Positions 17,235-26,644 are shown, counted from the first letter of the stretch. The stretch: 64,000 bases of DNA from DSSM01 sp964484125 (GCA_964484125.1 CAZAEK010000005.1:62001-126000); one strand, 5' to 3'. Program-made: numbers and translations. Notes: generated by a model not told the origin, from the letters alone.

Positions 17235-18038
17235 ATGAAGACTAAATTAAACTTTATAATACCTGCCTTAGCAATTATAATACTTGCTACTTCTTTTTCG
17301 GGATGCAGTTTATTTTCAAGGCGATTTGAAAAAACCTATACTAAGGAAGCAAGCGTAAACGCCGCCGGAAAACAAAAAATTATATTTGAAAATGTTACAG
17401 GCGATGTTAAAATCCATCAATCTGAGGATGTAAATTCAATACTTGTAAAGGCAAAAACTACTGTCCACCTTACAAAAAATGAACTTGAAAATGAAATTGA
17501 ATGGGTTAAACTGATTCTTGATACTACAGGAAATGAAGTTGTAATCTCTGTTGATGTTATAAGAGAGCGTAAACGAATATTCGGTATCGGTTTTAATGAT
17601 GAACACAACCGTACATCTGCAGATATTTATGTTCCTAAAGGTATATTAGTTGATATTTCATTGACAAACGGAGATATTACTGCAAAAGAAATTTCAAATG
17701 ATGTAAAGTTTGAAGTTACAAATGGAGATATAGATATCGGGGATTATTATGGTAAATCGGAAATAAATATTGTAAACGGTAAACTTAACTGCTCCCTTGA
17801 TTCCACCAAAGGTATGAGAGCCGAAATCGTAAATGGAAGCGTCAATCTTTCTATTGGAGAATTTTTTTCAGCAAAATTTAATCTTGAAACTATAAACGGA
17901 AAAATTAAAATTGACAAGGAACTACCGTTTAAGGAAATATCAGATGAAAAGAATCTGAAAAAAGGAACAATAGGGAACTCAGATAATGAAGTAAAAATAG
18001 ATATAACTAACGGAAAAATTAATCTAAGAAAGAAATAA
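17235..18038 (+). CDS. DUF4097-type beta-helix lipoprotein
   Basis: The protein has a lipoprotein signal peptide with the lipobox SFSGC (Cys at residue 24 from this start), followed by repeated strands with recurring NGD and NGK turns (LTNGDI, VTNGDI, IVNGKL, TINGKI, ITNGKI). This is the DUF4097/adhesin-head beta-helix pattern, and the protein is probably anchored to the outer membrane or periplasmic face. I chose the ATG at 17235, 4 nt after the previous stop, because it gives a normal signal peptide; an in-frame ATG at 17211 would add eight residues. The function of the family is unknown; it commonly lies in ECF operons. Confidence 0.72.
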   Translation: MKTKLNFIIPALAIIILATSFSGCSLFSRRFEKTYTKEASVNAAGKQKIIFENVTGDVKIHQSEDVNSILVKAKTTVHLTKNELENEIEWVKLILDTTGNEVVISVDVIRERKRIFGIGFNDEHNRTSADIYVPKGILVDISLTNGDITAKEISNDVKFEVTNGDIDIGDYYGKSEINIVNGKLNCSLDSTKGMRAEIVNGSVNLSIGEFFSAKFNLETINGKIKIDKELPFKEISDEKNLKKGTIGNSDNEVKIDITNGKINLRKK

Positions 18039-18041
18039 ATT

Positions 18042-18686
18042 TTGAATAGCGCAGATGTAATATCATCAGATACTATAGATAGAATTGCAAAAGGAGACAT
18101 TAACCTTTTTAAGGGAATAGTGAGTAAGTATAAAGATGCCGCTTACTCATTATGCCTTAAAATATTAAAAAATCCGAATGAGGCAGAAGATGCACTGCAG
18201 GAATCATTTATCAGGGTGTATAATGCATTGATAAGTGGAAAGTTTGAACAGAAGTCGAAATTCTCAACTTATTTTTATTCTATTGTGTATAACACTTCAG
18301 TTGATTTATTCAGGAAATATTATTCGAAACATTTCAATATTATTTCAATAGATGTAACTGAAGCAAATTACCGGGAAGGAGATGAACTTGTCCGCGGTTT
18401 TAATATGAGTGAATTAAAAACTGAATCAATGGATAAATCTTTAAGAAGCAGGGAAGTATCATTAATTATCCGTGAGTATCTTAAATCGCTGCCCGAACAA
18501 TACTCTGTAATTCTTAATCTTTTTTATATAAACGAACTGTCAATAAATGAAATATCTGAGTTGTTGAAATTACCCGAAGGTACAGTAAAAAACAGGATTT
18601 TCAGAGCAAAGGCAAAACTGAAAGACCTGATTTTAAAAAAATACAAAGAAGAAGAACTGCTTGAATATTTAATACCTGAAAACTAA
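18042..18686 (+). CDS. ECF-type RNA polymerase sigma factor
   Basis: A 214-residue group-4 sigma factor. Region 2 is read at KYKDAAYSLCLKILKN followed by AEDALQESFIRVY (core binding and -10 recognition), and region 4 has the helix-turn-helix INEISELLKLPEGTVKNRI that reads the -35. The start is TTG at 18042, 3 nt after the lipoprotein stop; no better start is near. The downstream membrane protein may act as its anti-sigma partner, and the promoter at 16759-16784 may be its own target. Confidence 0.87.
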   Translation: MNSADVISSDTIDRIAKGDINLFKGIVSKYKDAAYSLCLKILKNPNEAEDALQESFIRVYNALISGKFEQKSKFSTYFYSIVYNTSVDLFRKYYSKHFNIISIDVTEANYREGDELVRGFNMSELKTESMDKSLRSREVSLIIREYLKSLPEQYSVILNLFYINELSINEISELLKLPEGTVKNRIFRAKAKLKDLILKKYKEEELLEYLIPEN

Positions 18687-18705
18687 ACCAAAACAATTTT
18701 TAAAA

Positions 18706-19140
18706 ATGGAAGACAATATTAAAAATATAGATTTACTTTTGGATTCAATGCTGAAGGAATCAATGAAAGTACAAATCTCAGATGAATTCCCTGATAAATT
18801 AATAAAAGAAATTGAATTAAGAAAAACTTTTCAGGAACAGGATATAAAAACAGACATTATGGCAAAAAGAGTTACTTTAACTGTTATCGGAATAATATCT
18901 GCCGTTGCCTTTTTGATTATATTTCTTTTTAACACCGACCCTGAAAAATCTTCGCAAGCAGAAACATTAGATACATCATTGATTTATAAAATAATGAGCT
19001 ATTTAGGTTCGGGAATAATTGATTTACTGAGTTCTTTAATTCCCTCCGGTACGTCTTTTGTCCTGATTGTAGGTTTACTGCTTTTGTTAGTTCTTATCCC
19101 GATTGCAGACAGGTATTTAATAAACAGGAGAAGTGTTTAG
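18706..19140 (+). CDS. Two-helix membrane protein, possible anti-sigma partner
   Basis: A 144-residue protein: a charged cytoplasmic N-terminus of about 48 residues, one membrane helix (about 51-72), a polar loop and a second, very hydrophobic segment (about 103-130). Its place directly after an ECF sigma factor suggests an anti-sigma role, but the zinc anti-sigma motif HxxxCxxC is absent, so this rests on position only. It ends 4 nt before the end of the convergent rhomboid gene. Confidence 0.55.
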   Translation: MEDNIKNIDLLLDSMLKESMKVQISDEFPDKLIKEIELRKTFQEQDIKTDIMAKRVTLTVIGIISAVAFLIIFLFNTDPEKSSQAETLDTSLIYKIMSYLGSGIIDLLSSLIPSGTSFVLIVGLLLLLVLIPIADRYLINRRSV

Positions 19141-19144
19141 GTCT

Positions 19145-19771
19145 TTAACGTAAATAACTAATTAATATTTGAAATGAACCTTTTACTAAAAATAAAGTAG
19201 CTAAAATCCCGCCCAAAGCTCCACCGAGATGAGCTTCGTGTCCGATATTTCCGAATTTCTGATTCATTCCATAAAGAGAAATCCCGATATAGACAATCGC
19301 AAAAAGCCATGCCGGCATTGGAATAAAAAACATTCCAACCATACTCTTTGGAAAAAACAGGATATATGAAAAAATTATTCCTGATACTGCTCCTGATGCA
19401 CCGACTGCGACATAACCTTCATCTTTATAGTTGAATAATACTGTGATAATCGAACCAAGTAACATACTAATCAGATATATGAGCAGAAAATCTATACTGC
19501 CTTCAGCTGTACCTGTTCTTTTTACAAATATAGTTTCGAGTACAGTTCCAAATGAATACAAAGTGAACATATTAAAAAAAAGATGAACGTAATCTGCATG
19601 AAGGAATCCCGAAGTGAAAATCTGATAATATTTGCGTTCCTCAGCAATTTTATAAGGCCATTCAGCAAAATTATAGAAAATGTCATATTTTCCGTTTTTC
19701 CTTGCGTTAATTTCAATTATTGAAACTACAGTGGTAATTAAAATTATTATTAAAGTTACGGGTGATGCCAT
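19145..19771 (-). CDS. Rhomboid-family intramembrane serine protease
   Basis: A 208-residue protein with six hydrophobic segments. The catalytic Ser is S126 in GASGAVSG and the catalytic His is H181 in GHEAHLGG, and the HLFFNMFTL motif of rhomboids is present near residue 63. It cleaves membrane proteins within or near the bilayer; the substrate is unknown. It lies 3 nt downstream of dnaG in the same direction, so the two are probably cotranscribed. Its end faces the ECF operon, which has a membrane protein that could be a substrate, though that is only a positional hint. Confidence 0.87.
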   Translation of the reverse strand: MASPVTLIIILITTVVSIIEINARKNGKYDIFYNFAEWPYKIAEERKYYQIFTSGFLHADYVHLFFNMFTLYSFGTVLETIFVKRTGTAEGSIDFLLIYLISMLLGSIITVLFNYKDEGYVAVGASGAVSGIIFSYILFFPKSMVGMFFIPMPAWLFAIVYIGISLYGMNQKFGNIGHEAHLGGALGGILATLFLVKGSFQILISYLR

Positions 19772-19774
19772 ATT

Positions 19775-21625
19775 CTATTCCTCGCCTTCCTGAATTTTAA
19801 GAATTTGTTTTTTTAGCTTATGAACTTCTGTAAGACTTCCGCCGCTATTAATAATATCTTTTATTTCCTGATTGAGAGATTTTATTTTGAATTTTTTGAT
19901 AACGTCCTTTGCAAATTTAAGATAATCAATTGATTTATGTTGTGCCAGATAAATTACACTTCTTTTATCAAGCTCTTCTTCGTCATCGTCATCTTCAGGA
20001 TTATCTTTAGGCATTGCAATTTCTGTTAATATATTTCTTTCCTCAACATTCTGAATTTTATTTACAATTTTCTCAGCATCAACCATTCCTTCGTTAATAA
20101 ACTCATCTAAAAAAATTTCCACTAAATTTCTTATATGTGGATTTTGTAAAAACCTTATCTCGAGATTATTTTCAATGTACCAAATTGCGTCTTCATTACC
20201 CTTTATAAAAATTTCAAGTAAATCTAATTCTTCCCTTAAAATTTTCGGTGTCTCTTTATCCTTTTGCCCTGAATCTTTTTTCTCAGGGATTACAACTGAG
20301 GATTTCGGAATTTTTTCCTTTGATAAATTCTTTTTTGCAATTAAATATTCTTCCCTGAGGATATTTCTGCTTACTCCGAATTCATTTATAATTTCTTCCA
20401 TATAAAAACCCTGTTTCAGTTTGTCGGGAATTCTGATTATATAATCAAGCAATTCCCTGATATGTGCTGTCTTTTCTTCAGGAGTGCTGAGCGTTCCTTC
20501 CTTTTGCCTTAGCGAAGAGATAAACTGAAGCAAAGACATTTTTTTGTCAAGATACTTTTGAAATTCCTCAGGCCCTTTTGTACGAATTACTGAATCAGGA
20601 TCTTCACCTTCCGGCAGTATGACAACGCTTACGTTCATACCAGCTTCGAGTGCGGTTTTTAAACCTGATTTAGCAGCTTTTATTCCTGCAGCATCTGCAT
20701 CAAAAAGTAAAACTAAATTATTTGTGTATCTCATCAAAATTCTGAGCTGATCTATTGTCAACGCAGTTCCGCTTGAAGCGACTGTATTATCATAACCTGC
20801 CTGATGAAGGGAAATTAAATCCATATAACCCTCAACCAAAATAGCAAAATCTGAAATAAGTTTACTGTCTTTAGCAAAATTTAATCCATATAAATTTTTA
20901 CCTTTAAAGTAAATTTCGGTTTCCTGTGTGTTAATGTATTTACCTTCGATTTCATCATCTTCATAAAGTTTTCTTGCTCCAAATCCGATAACTTTTCCTG
21001 TAACATTAAAAATCGGGAAAATCAATCTGCCGCGGAAAGTATCGTAGTAATGACCTTTATCAGATGATTTTACGAGACCGGCTTTTTGTAAGTCGCTTTC
21101 GGTAAAGTCCGTATTATCTTTGAACCAGGCGAGCAGGTTATTCCAGCCCTTTTCTGCATAACCAAGTCCGAATTTTGTTAAAGAATTTTTCTCGATTCCG
21201 CGTTTAGCAATGTATGAATTTAAAAAATCTTTTTCACTCCCGGATATGTTAATTAGATTGTTATGGAAATATCTTGCGGCAGTTTTATTAATCTCATACA
21301 ATTTTGAAGTGTCTTCTTTAGGAACGCCCGATCTGCTGTGTTCTATTTTTATACCTGCACGTTCAGCAAGTTTTTCAACCGCTTCTATAAAAGAAATTTT
21401 TTCGTAATCCATCACAAAGCTGATAACGTTACCACCTGCCTTACAGGAAAAGCAATGATATAGCTGCTTTTCAGGCGAGATTGTCATTGATGGATTTTTA
21501 TCGGGATGAAAAGGGCATAAAGCTAAAAAGTTTTTTCCACGTTTTTTTACGGCAATATAAGAAGCGATTACGTCAACAATATCATTTGCCTGTGAGATTT
21601 CATTGATTTTTTCATTTGATACCAT
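19775..21625 (-). CDS. dnaG: DNA primase
   Basis: A 616-residue bacterial primase. The N-terminal CHC2 zinc finger has C37, H40, C58 and C61; the TOPRIM domain is read at ILVEGYMDLISLHQAGY with the acidic LLFDADAAGIKAAK motif; and a helicase-binding C-terminal part follows. It synthesises RNA primers for replication. The length is normal. The ATG at 21625 abuts the stop of the upstream T9SS cargo gene without a gap, so both are probably on one transcript with the rhomboid gene downstream. Confidence 0.95.
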   Translation of the reverse strand: MVSNEKINEISQANDIVDVIASYIAVKKRGKNFLALCPFHPDKNPSMTISPEKQLYHCFSCKAGGNVISFVMDYEKISFIEAVEKLAERAGIKIEHSRSGVPKEDTSKLYEINKTAARYFHNNLINISGSEKDFLNSYIAKRGIEKNSLTKFGLGYAEKGWNNLLAWFKDNTDFTESDLQKAGLVKSSDKGHYYDTFRGRLIFPIFNVTGKVIGFGARKLYEDDEIEGKYINTQETEIYFKGKNLYGLNFAKDSKLISDFAILVEGYMDLISLHQAGYDNTVASSGTALTIDQLRILMRYTNNLVLLFDADAAGIKAAKSGLKTALEAGMNVSVVILPEGEDPDSVIRTKGPEEFQKYLDKKMSLLQFISSLRQKEGTLSTPEEKTAHIRELLDYIIRIPDKLKQGFYMEEIINEFGVSRNILREEYLIAKKNLSKEKIPKSSVVIPEKKDSGQKDKETPKILREELDLLEIFIKGNEDAIWYIENNLEIRFLQNPHIRNLVEIFLDEFINEGMVDAEKIVNKIQNVEERNILTEIAMPKDNPEDDDDEEELDKRSVIYLAQHKSIDYLKFAKDVIKKFKIKSLNQEIKDIINSGGSLTEVHKLKKQILKIQEGEE

Positions 21626-22561
21626 TTACTTCAAAACCACCATTTTTTTGGTTACGAAAAAATCTCCTGATTGCATTGTATAGAAATAAACACCGCTGCT
21701 TAGATTTTTTTCCCCCGGTGCAAAATTTGTTTTATAATATCCGGGCTGAAGATTTTTGTCCACAAGAGTTTCGATTTCCCTGCCATTTATGTCAAAAACT
21801 TTTATCGTAACATTTGCGGCTTTTGGAACCTGAAATCTTATTGTAGTTACCGGATTAAACGGATTTGGAAAATTCTGTTCGAGAACAAATGATTCAGGAA
21901 TGTTTGAGCCGATTTGTTCAATACCTGTTGTACGGATTCTGAAATTCCAGATGTCAGACCAGGGACCGAAACCGAGAATATTTGAAGCTCTTACACGCCA
22001 GAAATATTTTTGTCCAAGCTGAAGAACACCAAGCCGCATATTGACAGGGGGCTGTGCAACTACGGTATCAAAAACAATCGAAGCAAATAATGAATCATTT
22101 GCAATTTGTAATCTGAAGTTATCAACAGTCTTATTACTATCCCAGAGTATTATAGTATTTTGCAGAATATTCTGTGAATTGTTGAAAGGGAATAAAAGAT
22201 TTGGTTTAGCAGGGAACCAGATAAAAACCCTATAGCCCTGTGGAATGGAATCGTAATTTAAAAATGCATCTGCAAGTATAACTGTCTTGTATCCCGTATC
22301 TGCATTAGCTTCAACATTAATCCATGCAAGTATTACGCTGTCATTCAAAGCTCTGACGCTATCAGCAAAAACTCCTCCTCCCCAGAAATATATTTCGAAA
22401 TATGGTGAAACAGTCCATTCAGTTCCTGTTCCGTTCAGGCGGAAAGGATACGAAAAACTCTGCCTGCCCGTATCAGGAATACAATTAACGAGCTGACTCT
22501 GAGAATTAGCAATCAGCGGGATTAAAAGTAATATGATTAAAATGTACTTTTTCAATGTCAT
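21626..22561 (-). CDS. Secreted protein with T9SS C-terminal sorting domain
   Basis: A 311-residue secreted protein: a signal peptide (residues 1-20), a beta-rich domain, a fibronectin-type segment (LGQKYFWRVRASN with the WSDIWNF turn) and a classic sorting tail starting at NFPNPFNPVTT and ending KKMVVLK. The tail directs export by the type IX system and surface anchoring. The N-terminal domain is not recognised. It is directly followed by dnaG, an odd pairing that probably reflects shared transcription rather than function. Confidence 0.78.
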   Translation of the reverse strand: MTLKKYILIILLLIPLIANSQSQLVNCIPDTGRQSFSYPFRLNGTGTEWTVSPYFEIYFWGGGVFADSVRALNDSVILAWINVEANADTGYKTVILADAFLNYDSIPQGYRVFIWFPAKPNLLFPFNNSQNILQNTIILWDSNKTVDNFRLQIANDSLFASIVFDTVVAQPPVNMRLGVLQLGQKYFWRVRASNILGFGPWSDIWNFRIRTTGIEQIGSNIPESFVLEQNFPNPFNPVTTIRFQVPKAANVTIKVFDINGREIETLVDKNLQPGYYKTNFAPGEKNLSSGVYFYTMQSGDFFVTKKMVVLK

Positions 22562-22610
22562 AAAATAATTTACATAATAATATGAAATTTTTCAGCTTAA
22601 ATAAACCAAA

Positions 22611-24383
22611 TTATTTAGCCATTAAATTTTTTCTCATAAGAAGAAAAAGGTTGTAATTTTTTGCATATTTTGATGTTGAATCAGAATAAATTTCTTTAAC
22701 AAGAATTTCTGCCTCTGATTTTCTGCCTGAATTCATATAAAGAGCAAGCAGGTTGATTTGCGGTTCATAATAGTAGGGGAAATCATTTTTTAATTTGAGC
22801 AATACATTTTCAGTTTCGGAAAAATTATTCATCGCATAAAGAGTTGTGGCTTTATTGCTTGTAATATTTGGAAGGTATGGCATTATTTCTTCGGCTTTGG
22901 TAAATGCTTCTAATGCAAGTTGGTATTGCCCTTCTTCAAAATATCCAATCCCCAAAAAATACTGAATCGGGGTTTTATTCGGGTCAAGCGGGTAAATATT
23001 TAAAGGAATACTATTCAGTGTATTAACCATTTCAGAATATCTGCCTTCAGCTTTTAACTGCATCGCAAGTTTATAATCCATTTCGCTTTTCACCCTGATA
23101 AAGCAATAGTAAGTCATTCCCGCTGAAATAATTACAAGCAGAAATAAAATTATTTTTGAATAAAAAGGTTTAAGAGATATAGAATTCTCTTGTTTGAAAC
23201 TCATTGCCGCAGAAAAGAAAAATATTACCATCAGGGAAATATTTTCTTTCGGGAAAGCAAATTGCATCGTGATTATAACGGAAAGCGAACTCAGGAAGAA
23301 AAGGAAATATATTTTATCAGTTTTAATTTTCCTGAAAAGGTTGATTACAGGAATTAAAAATATTGCAGAAAAAAGTAAGAAGCCCGGAAGTCCGTTCTCA
23401 GCAAGGGCTTCAAGAAAATCGTTATGCGGATTGATAAAAGAACCAGTGCCTACAACTCTGTCTCCAAATTGTTCAGGATGATATTTGGGGTAAAATTTCG
23501 GGAAATTACCGGTGCCTATTCCGGTAAATGGATGGTCGAGGAACATATTCACGCAAGCATCATAGAAATAAATTCTGCCGATATTGTGCGGATACATAAT
23601 ATCAGTAAACTTTTTTGTGGCTTCATTAAATTCAGCTCGTTCAGAATCCATACCCGGGAAAGTAAAAAAACTCAGGGACACCGCAATAATCAGCGAAGCA
23701 ATTATGGCAAAAGTAGCTTTTTTATATTCAGAAAAATCTTTTGATTTTAAAATAAATATAATCCAGATAATAATATAAATCCCCATGACAACATATACAA
23801 CTCTTGTTCTCAGAAGAAATACATAAATCATCGTTACAAATCCCGAAATATATGAAATAACCTTAAACCATTTATTATCCTCTTTTTTAAACACAGTATA
23901 TAGCGAAAACGGGATAACTGCCACCAGATACTCTGCTGCAAAATTCCTGACTCCGAATACAGACCCGAGTTTTTCACTATGCCAGAGAGGGAAATTAACT
24001 CCGGAAATTTGAAGAAGACCAATGATTGAAATAATAAAAGCAATTAAGGAAATTACAGTTACAAATCTTTTAATCTCAATATTAAAAAAACTAAATACTG
24101 CAATTGAAAATAAATATAAAATATCTGTTGAGTTGAATGGGATATTTCTATTTATATTATTCAAAGCGATTAATAAAAAAAATATCCAAAAATAAACTAA
24201 CAATTCTTTTTTTAATTCAATATTCTGCTGTTTAATAAATAAGAAAGGAAAAATTAACAAAACCCAGATAAATGCAAAGAACCTTAATAATTCATTATAA
24301 TTTATCAAAATACCCGGATTCATTAACGGTAGGAAAAATAACACCAGATATACCGGAAAAATATTTCTTTGAATTTTATCCAT
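22611..24383 (-). CDS. O-antigen ligase / polymerase-like membrane protein with C-terminal TPRs
   Basis: A 590-residue protein with about 10-12 membrane helices and the Wzy_C signature in the large periplasmic loop (FINPHNDFLEALAENGLPG, with the conserved His). After the last helix come about 150 residues of TPR repeats (YFEEGQYQLALEAFTKAEE and similar). Such proteins polymerise glycan repeats or transfer them to a lipid or protein. A decayed copy of its 5' end is present at 26297-26485. It is probably the Wzy/WaaL-type enzyme of the adjoining polysaccharide clusters. Confidence 0.8.
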   Translation of the reverse strand: MDKIQRNIFPVYLVLFFLPLMNPGILINYNELLRFFAFIWVLLIFPFLFIKQQNIELKKELLVYFWIFFLLIALNNINRNIPFNSTDILYLFSIAVFSFFNIEIKRFVTVISLIAFIISIIGLLQISGVNFPLWHSEKLGSVFGVRNFAAEYLVAVIPFSLYTVFKKEDNKWFKVISYISGFVTMIYVFLLRTRVVYVVMGIYIIIWIIFILKSKDFSEYKKATFAIIASLIIAVSLSFFTFPGMDSERAEFNEATKKFTDIMYPHNIGRIYFYDACVNMFLDHPFTGIGTGNFPKFYPKYHPEQFGDRVVGTGSFINPHNDFLEALAENGLPGFLLFSAIFLIPVINLFRKIKTDKIYFLFFLSSLSVIITMQFAFPKENISLMVIFFFSAAMSFKQENSISLKPFYSKIILFLLVIISAGMTYYCFIRVKSEMDYKLAMQLKAEGRYSEMVNTLNSIPLNIYPLDPNKTPIQYFLGIGYFEEGQYQLALEAFTKAEEIMPYLPNITSNKATTLYAMNNFSETENVLLKLKNDFPYYYEPQINLLALYMNSGRKSEAEILVKEIYSDSTSKYAKNYNLFLLMRKNLMAK

Positions 24384-24446
24384 CTCCTTTAAAATAAAAT
24401 AAAATTGTAACCTAAGAAACAGACTTTTTTGTATATTTTTAAATCA
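24258..24446. repeat. Direct repeat, copy 1: 5' end of O-antigen-ligase gene plus its upstream region
   Basis: This stretch covers the first codons of the minus-strand ligase gene (start at 24383) and the intergenic region to the start of the next plus-strand gene. It aligns without gaps to 26297-26485 at an offset of 2039 bp. Bases 24391-24444 match the other copy at 53 of 54 positions by hand count; the coding part matches less well. Confidence 0.8.
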
Positions 24447-25352
24447 ATGGCAAAAGAAATATTATTTAATTATTTTATTACAATAGGAGAAAGTGTGAAA
24501 TCTATCATAAAAAATTATTTTGAAAAAAGAATAAAATTATTTGCTATACTGTTTGCTGTTGCTTTATATACTTATTATGCAATTTTATCAATTAATTTGC
24601 CCTTTATATCAGATGACTTAATAATTTTATTCAAAATGAAGAATAATTTTTTCCCATTAGGTGATTGGCTAAATGGAGTGCAGGGATATTTCCGGCCAGT
24701 CACAATTCTTGCTTTTTTTATTATGAAGAATTTATTTAATACTAATGCTTTCTTTAATTATTTAATAAATATTTCTCTCCATTTTCTTAATGCTTATATT
24801 CTTTTTAAAATATTATTTTCATTATATAAACAAAGATTTATTAAAAACGAAAAGGTTATTTATTTTATTACTTTAGTTTTTTTGGTTTTACCACATAACC
24901 AATTGAATATTTTCTGGATTTCTGAAATTAATGATATTATAGCAACATTATTAGGCTTGCTAACGGTATATTTCTGGGTAAAGTATAGTTTCGAAAATAA
25001 AAAAAGTAAGCTTTTACTTTCACTGCTTTTCTTTATAGTTGCATTTATGACCAAGGAAACAGCATTACTTATAATTTATTATTTCATTGCAATTGATTTT
25101 ATTTATTATATTAACCGATACCTCAGTAAAAAAATTATCAGTAGCCACTTATTGTTTTTCGTTATTATTGCTTTATATTTCATATTCAGAATATTTAATT
25201 TTGGGTCAGTATTTACGAATCGGTTTTCATTTGATATCAATCTGAAAAGTACTTTTTATTCTATCTGGCAGATGTTATTACCTATAGATATTTTAGATTT
25301 AATAGCTGCATACATATATATGGGTCTATTTTTATTATTTATGTTAGTTTAA
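24447..25352 (+). CDS. GT-C glycosyltransferase, N-terminal membrane part (split gene)
   Basis: A membrane protein with about eight hydrophobic segments. The first periplasmic loop has the acidic pair in ISDDLII and the YFRPVTILAF segment, as in GT-C enzymes of the ArnT/PMT/TMTC type that transfer sugars from lipid carriers. The ATG at 24447 was chosen; a GTG at 24495 has a good SD (AGGAG) ahead of it and is a fair alternative. The frame stops at 25352 in the middle of the expected membrane domain and continues in another frame, so the gene seems split by one missing T (GTTTAATG). Confidence 0.62.
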   Translation: MAKEILFNYFITIGESVKSIIKNYFEKRIKLFAILFAVALYTYYAILSINLPFISDDLIILFKMKNNFFPLGDWLNGVQGYFRPVTILAFFIMKNLFNTNAFFNYLINISLHFLNAYILFKILFSLYKQRFIKNEKVIYFITLVFLVLPHNQLNIFWISEINDIIATLLGLLTVYFWVKYSFENKKSKLLLSLLFFIVAFMTKETALLIIYYFIAIDFIYYINRYLSKKIISSHLLFFVIIALYFIFRIFNFGSVFTNRFSFDINLKSTFYSIWQMLLPIDILDLIAAYIYMGLFLLFMLV

Positions 25353-26209
25353 TGATTATATTCGTATCTCTTTTTGTTATGTTTCTTGTGAAAGGGAAAA
25401 AGAATAATAAAATTATGATACTATTATATCTTTTGTTTTTATTATTCATACTTCTAATAAATTCAAATTTTTTATTATCCTCTAGAATATTATATATCCT
25501 AATTCCTTTGAGCTTGATGAGCCTCATATTTATTAATTTTCAGAAAAAGAAAAAAAATATTCTGTTATATGCATTATTGATATTTTACTCTATACTAATT
25601 TCTATTGGGCAAATAAATAGCTATGTCAAGATTGATATCATAAAGGAATATTACAATGAAAATATTTCGTTTATAGAAAATAATATTGAAAAATTAAATA
25701 GTAAAAAAGTACTTGATCTGACGAGCATAGAAAGAATTGGGCAATTCTTTGTGCCAATTGATAAAAATAGATTATTTGGTCTGATTAAAAACAATAGATT
25801 TGATGATATAAAACATGCTTTTATCAATCCTATTATTTATTCCATATCAGTGTTTGATAAAGATTATAATAAGAATTTAGTATATGAATATAATGATAAA
25901 TTGAATATTTTAACTATTAGTACCTTAAATGATAATACGATTATAGATTACGAGAAAGAAAAATATGATTTTCCGTTTACTAAAGTATTTTTGTACAATA
26001 CAGATGGAGTAGTGGTAGAAGAATGTTTGATAAAACATGAGCTTAGGAGAAAATATTGCAAGAAGATAAAACTTAGACTAAACAATAAATTACTGAATGA
26101 AGTATTAATATTATTTCACAAAGACGGAAAATTAACTCTGGATAATTTCAGTAATTTCGTAAAGCATATAAAAGAAAGTACAGATGGAAATAATATGACA
26201 ACCGATTAA
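25352..26209 (+). CDS. GT-C glycosyltransferase, C-terminal part (split gene)
   Basis: This frame opens with a TAATG overlap on the stop of the N-terminal part and continues with more membrane helices, including SSRILYILIPLSL, which resembles the RxLYxPS helix of GT-C enzymes. A soluble C-terminal domain of about 170 residues follows. Read together the two parts make one protein of about 590 residues with a usual GT-C plan. Either the gene carries a frameshift or the overlap allows coupled translation of two halves; the first is more likely. Confidence 0.6.
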   Translation: MIIFVSLFVMFLVKGKKNNKIMILLYLLFLLFILLINSNFLLSSRILYILIPLSLMSLIFINFQKKKKNILLYALLIFYSILISIGQINSYVKIDIIKEYYNENISFIENNIEKLNSKKVLDLTSIERIGQFFVPIDKNRLFGLIKNNRFDDIKHAFINPIIYSISVFDKDYNKNLVYEYNDKLNILTISTLNDNTIIDYEKEKYDFPFTKVFLYNTDGVVVEECLIKHELRRKYCKKIKLRLNNKLLNEVLILFHKDGKLTLDNFSNFVKHIKESTDGNNMTTD

Positions 26210-26644
26210 TGTAATGCATCAGCCAAAACAAGTACAAATTCTGTTATTAGAAAAGTTGATTATTAGTGTTAAAGTCATAAGAATCGAAAAAAATAACAGA
26301 ACTAAAATAAATGCAAAGATACGGATTAATTCGTTATAATTTATCAAAACACCCAAATTCAGTAGTGGGAGAAGAAAAAGAACTGATTAAATCAGAAAAA
26401 TATTTCTTTGAATTTTGTCCATTTCCTTCAAAATAAAATAAAATTGTAACCTAAGAAACAGACTTTTTTATATATTTTTAAATAATGGAGAGATTTATTA
26501 ATTTAAGCAGTACAATTATAAGAACCATGAATTTTCTTTATTATATTTATTAACGATTATATTTTATTTTATTATCTTTATTGTAACTTATAATATTATA
26601 ATATTAATATTGACATAAATTAAAGTTGATAATATCTTAAACTT
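26210..26644. other. Gene-free AT-rich interval
   Basis: No supported gene lies in these 435 bases. Bases 26297-26485 are the second copy of the direct repeat. The rest is very AT-rich; around 26550-26640 it is almost pure A/T and may hold the promoter of the flippase gene, but no clear motif can be named. A 22-codon frame opens at 26485, at the position equivalent to the start of the GT-C gene in copy 1, and ends at 26553. Confidence 0.55.
26297..26485. repeat. Direct repeat, copy 2: decayed 5' end of O-antigen-ligase gene
   Basis: This is the second copy of 24258-24446. On the minus strand the ligase start is still present at 26422 and the first nine codons match, but a stop follows after the eleventh codon, so it is a dead fragment. 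The part upstream of the start codon is almost unchanged (53 of 54 bases), so this non-coding stretch may still act as a promoter for the flippase cluster to its right. Confidence 0.78.

Noticed and set aside
24406..24440. ECF-type promoter in the repeat copies (GTAAC followed by a T run)
   Set aside because: The -35-like part is present but no CGTC follows at 16-18 nt, so it does not meet the motif.
26485..26553. 22-codon frame after repeat copy 2
   Set aside because: It is at the place equivalent to the GT-C start but shows no similarity to it beyond the ATG; too short and AT-rich to support.
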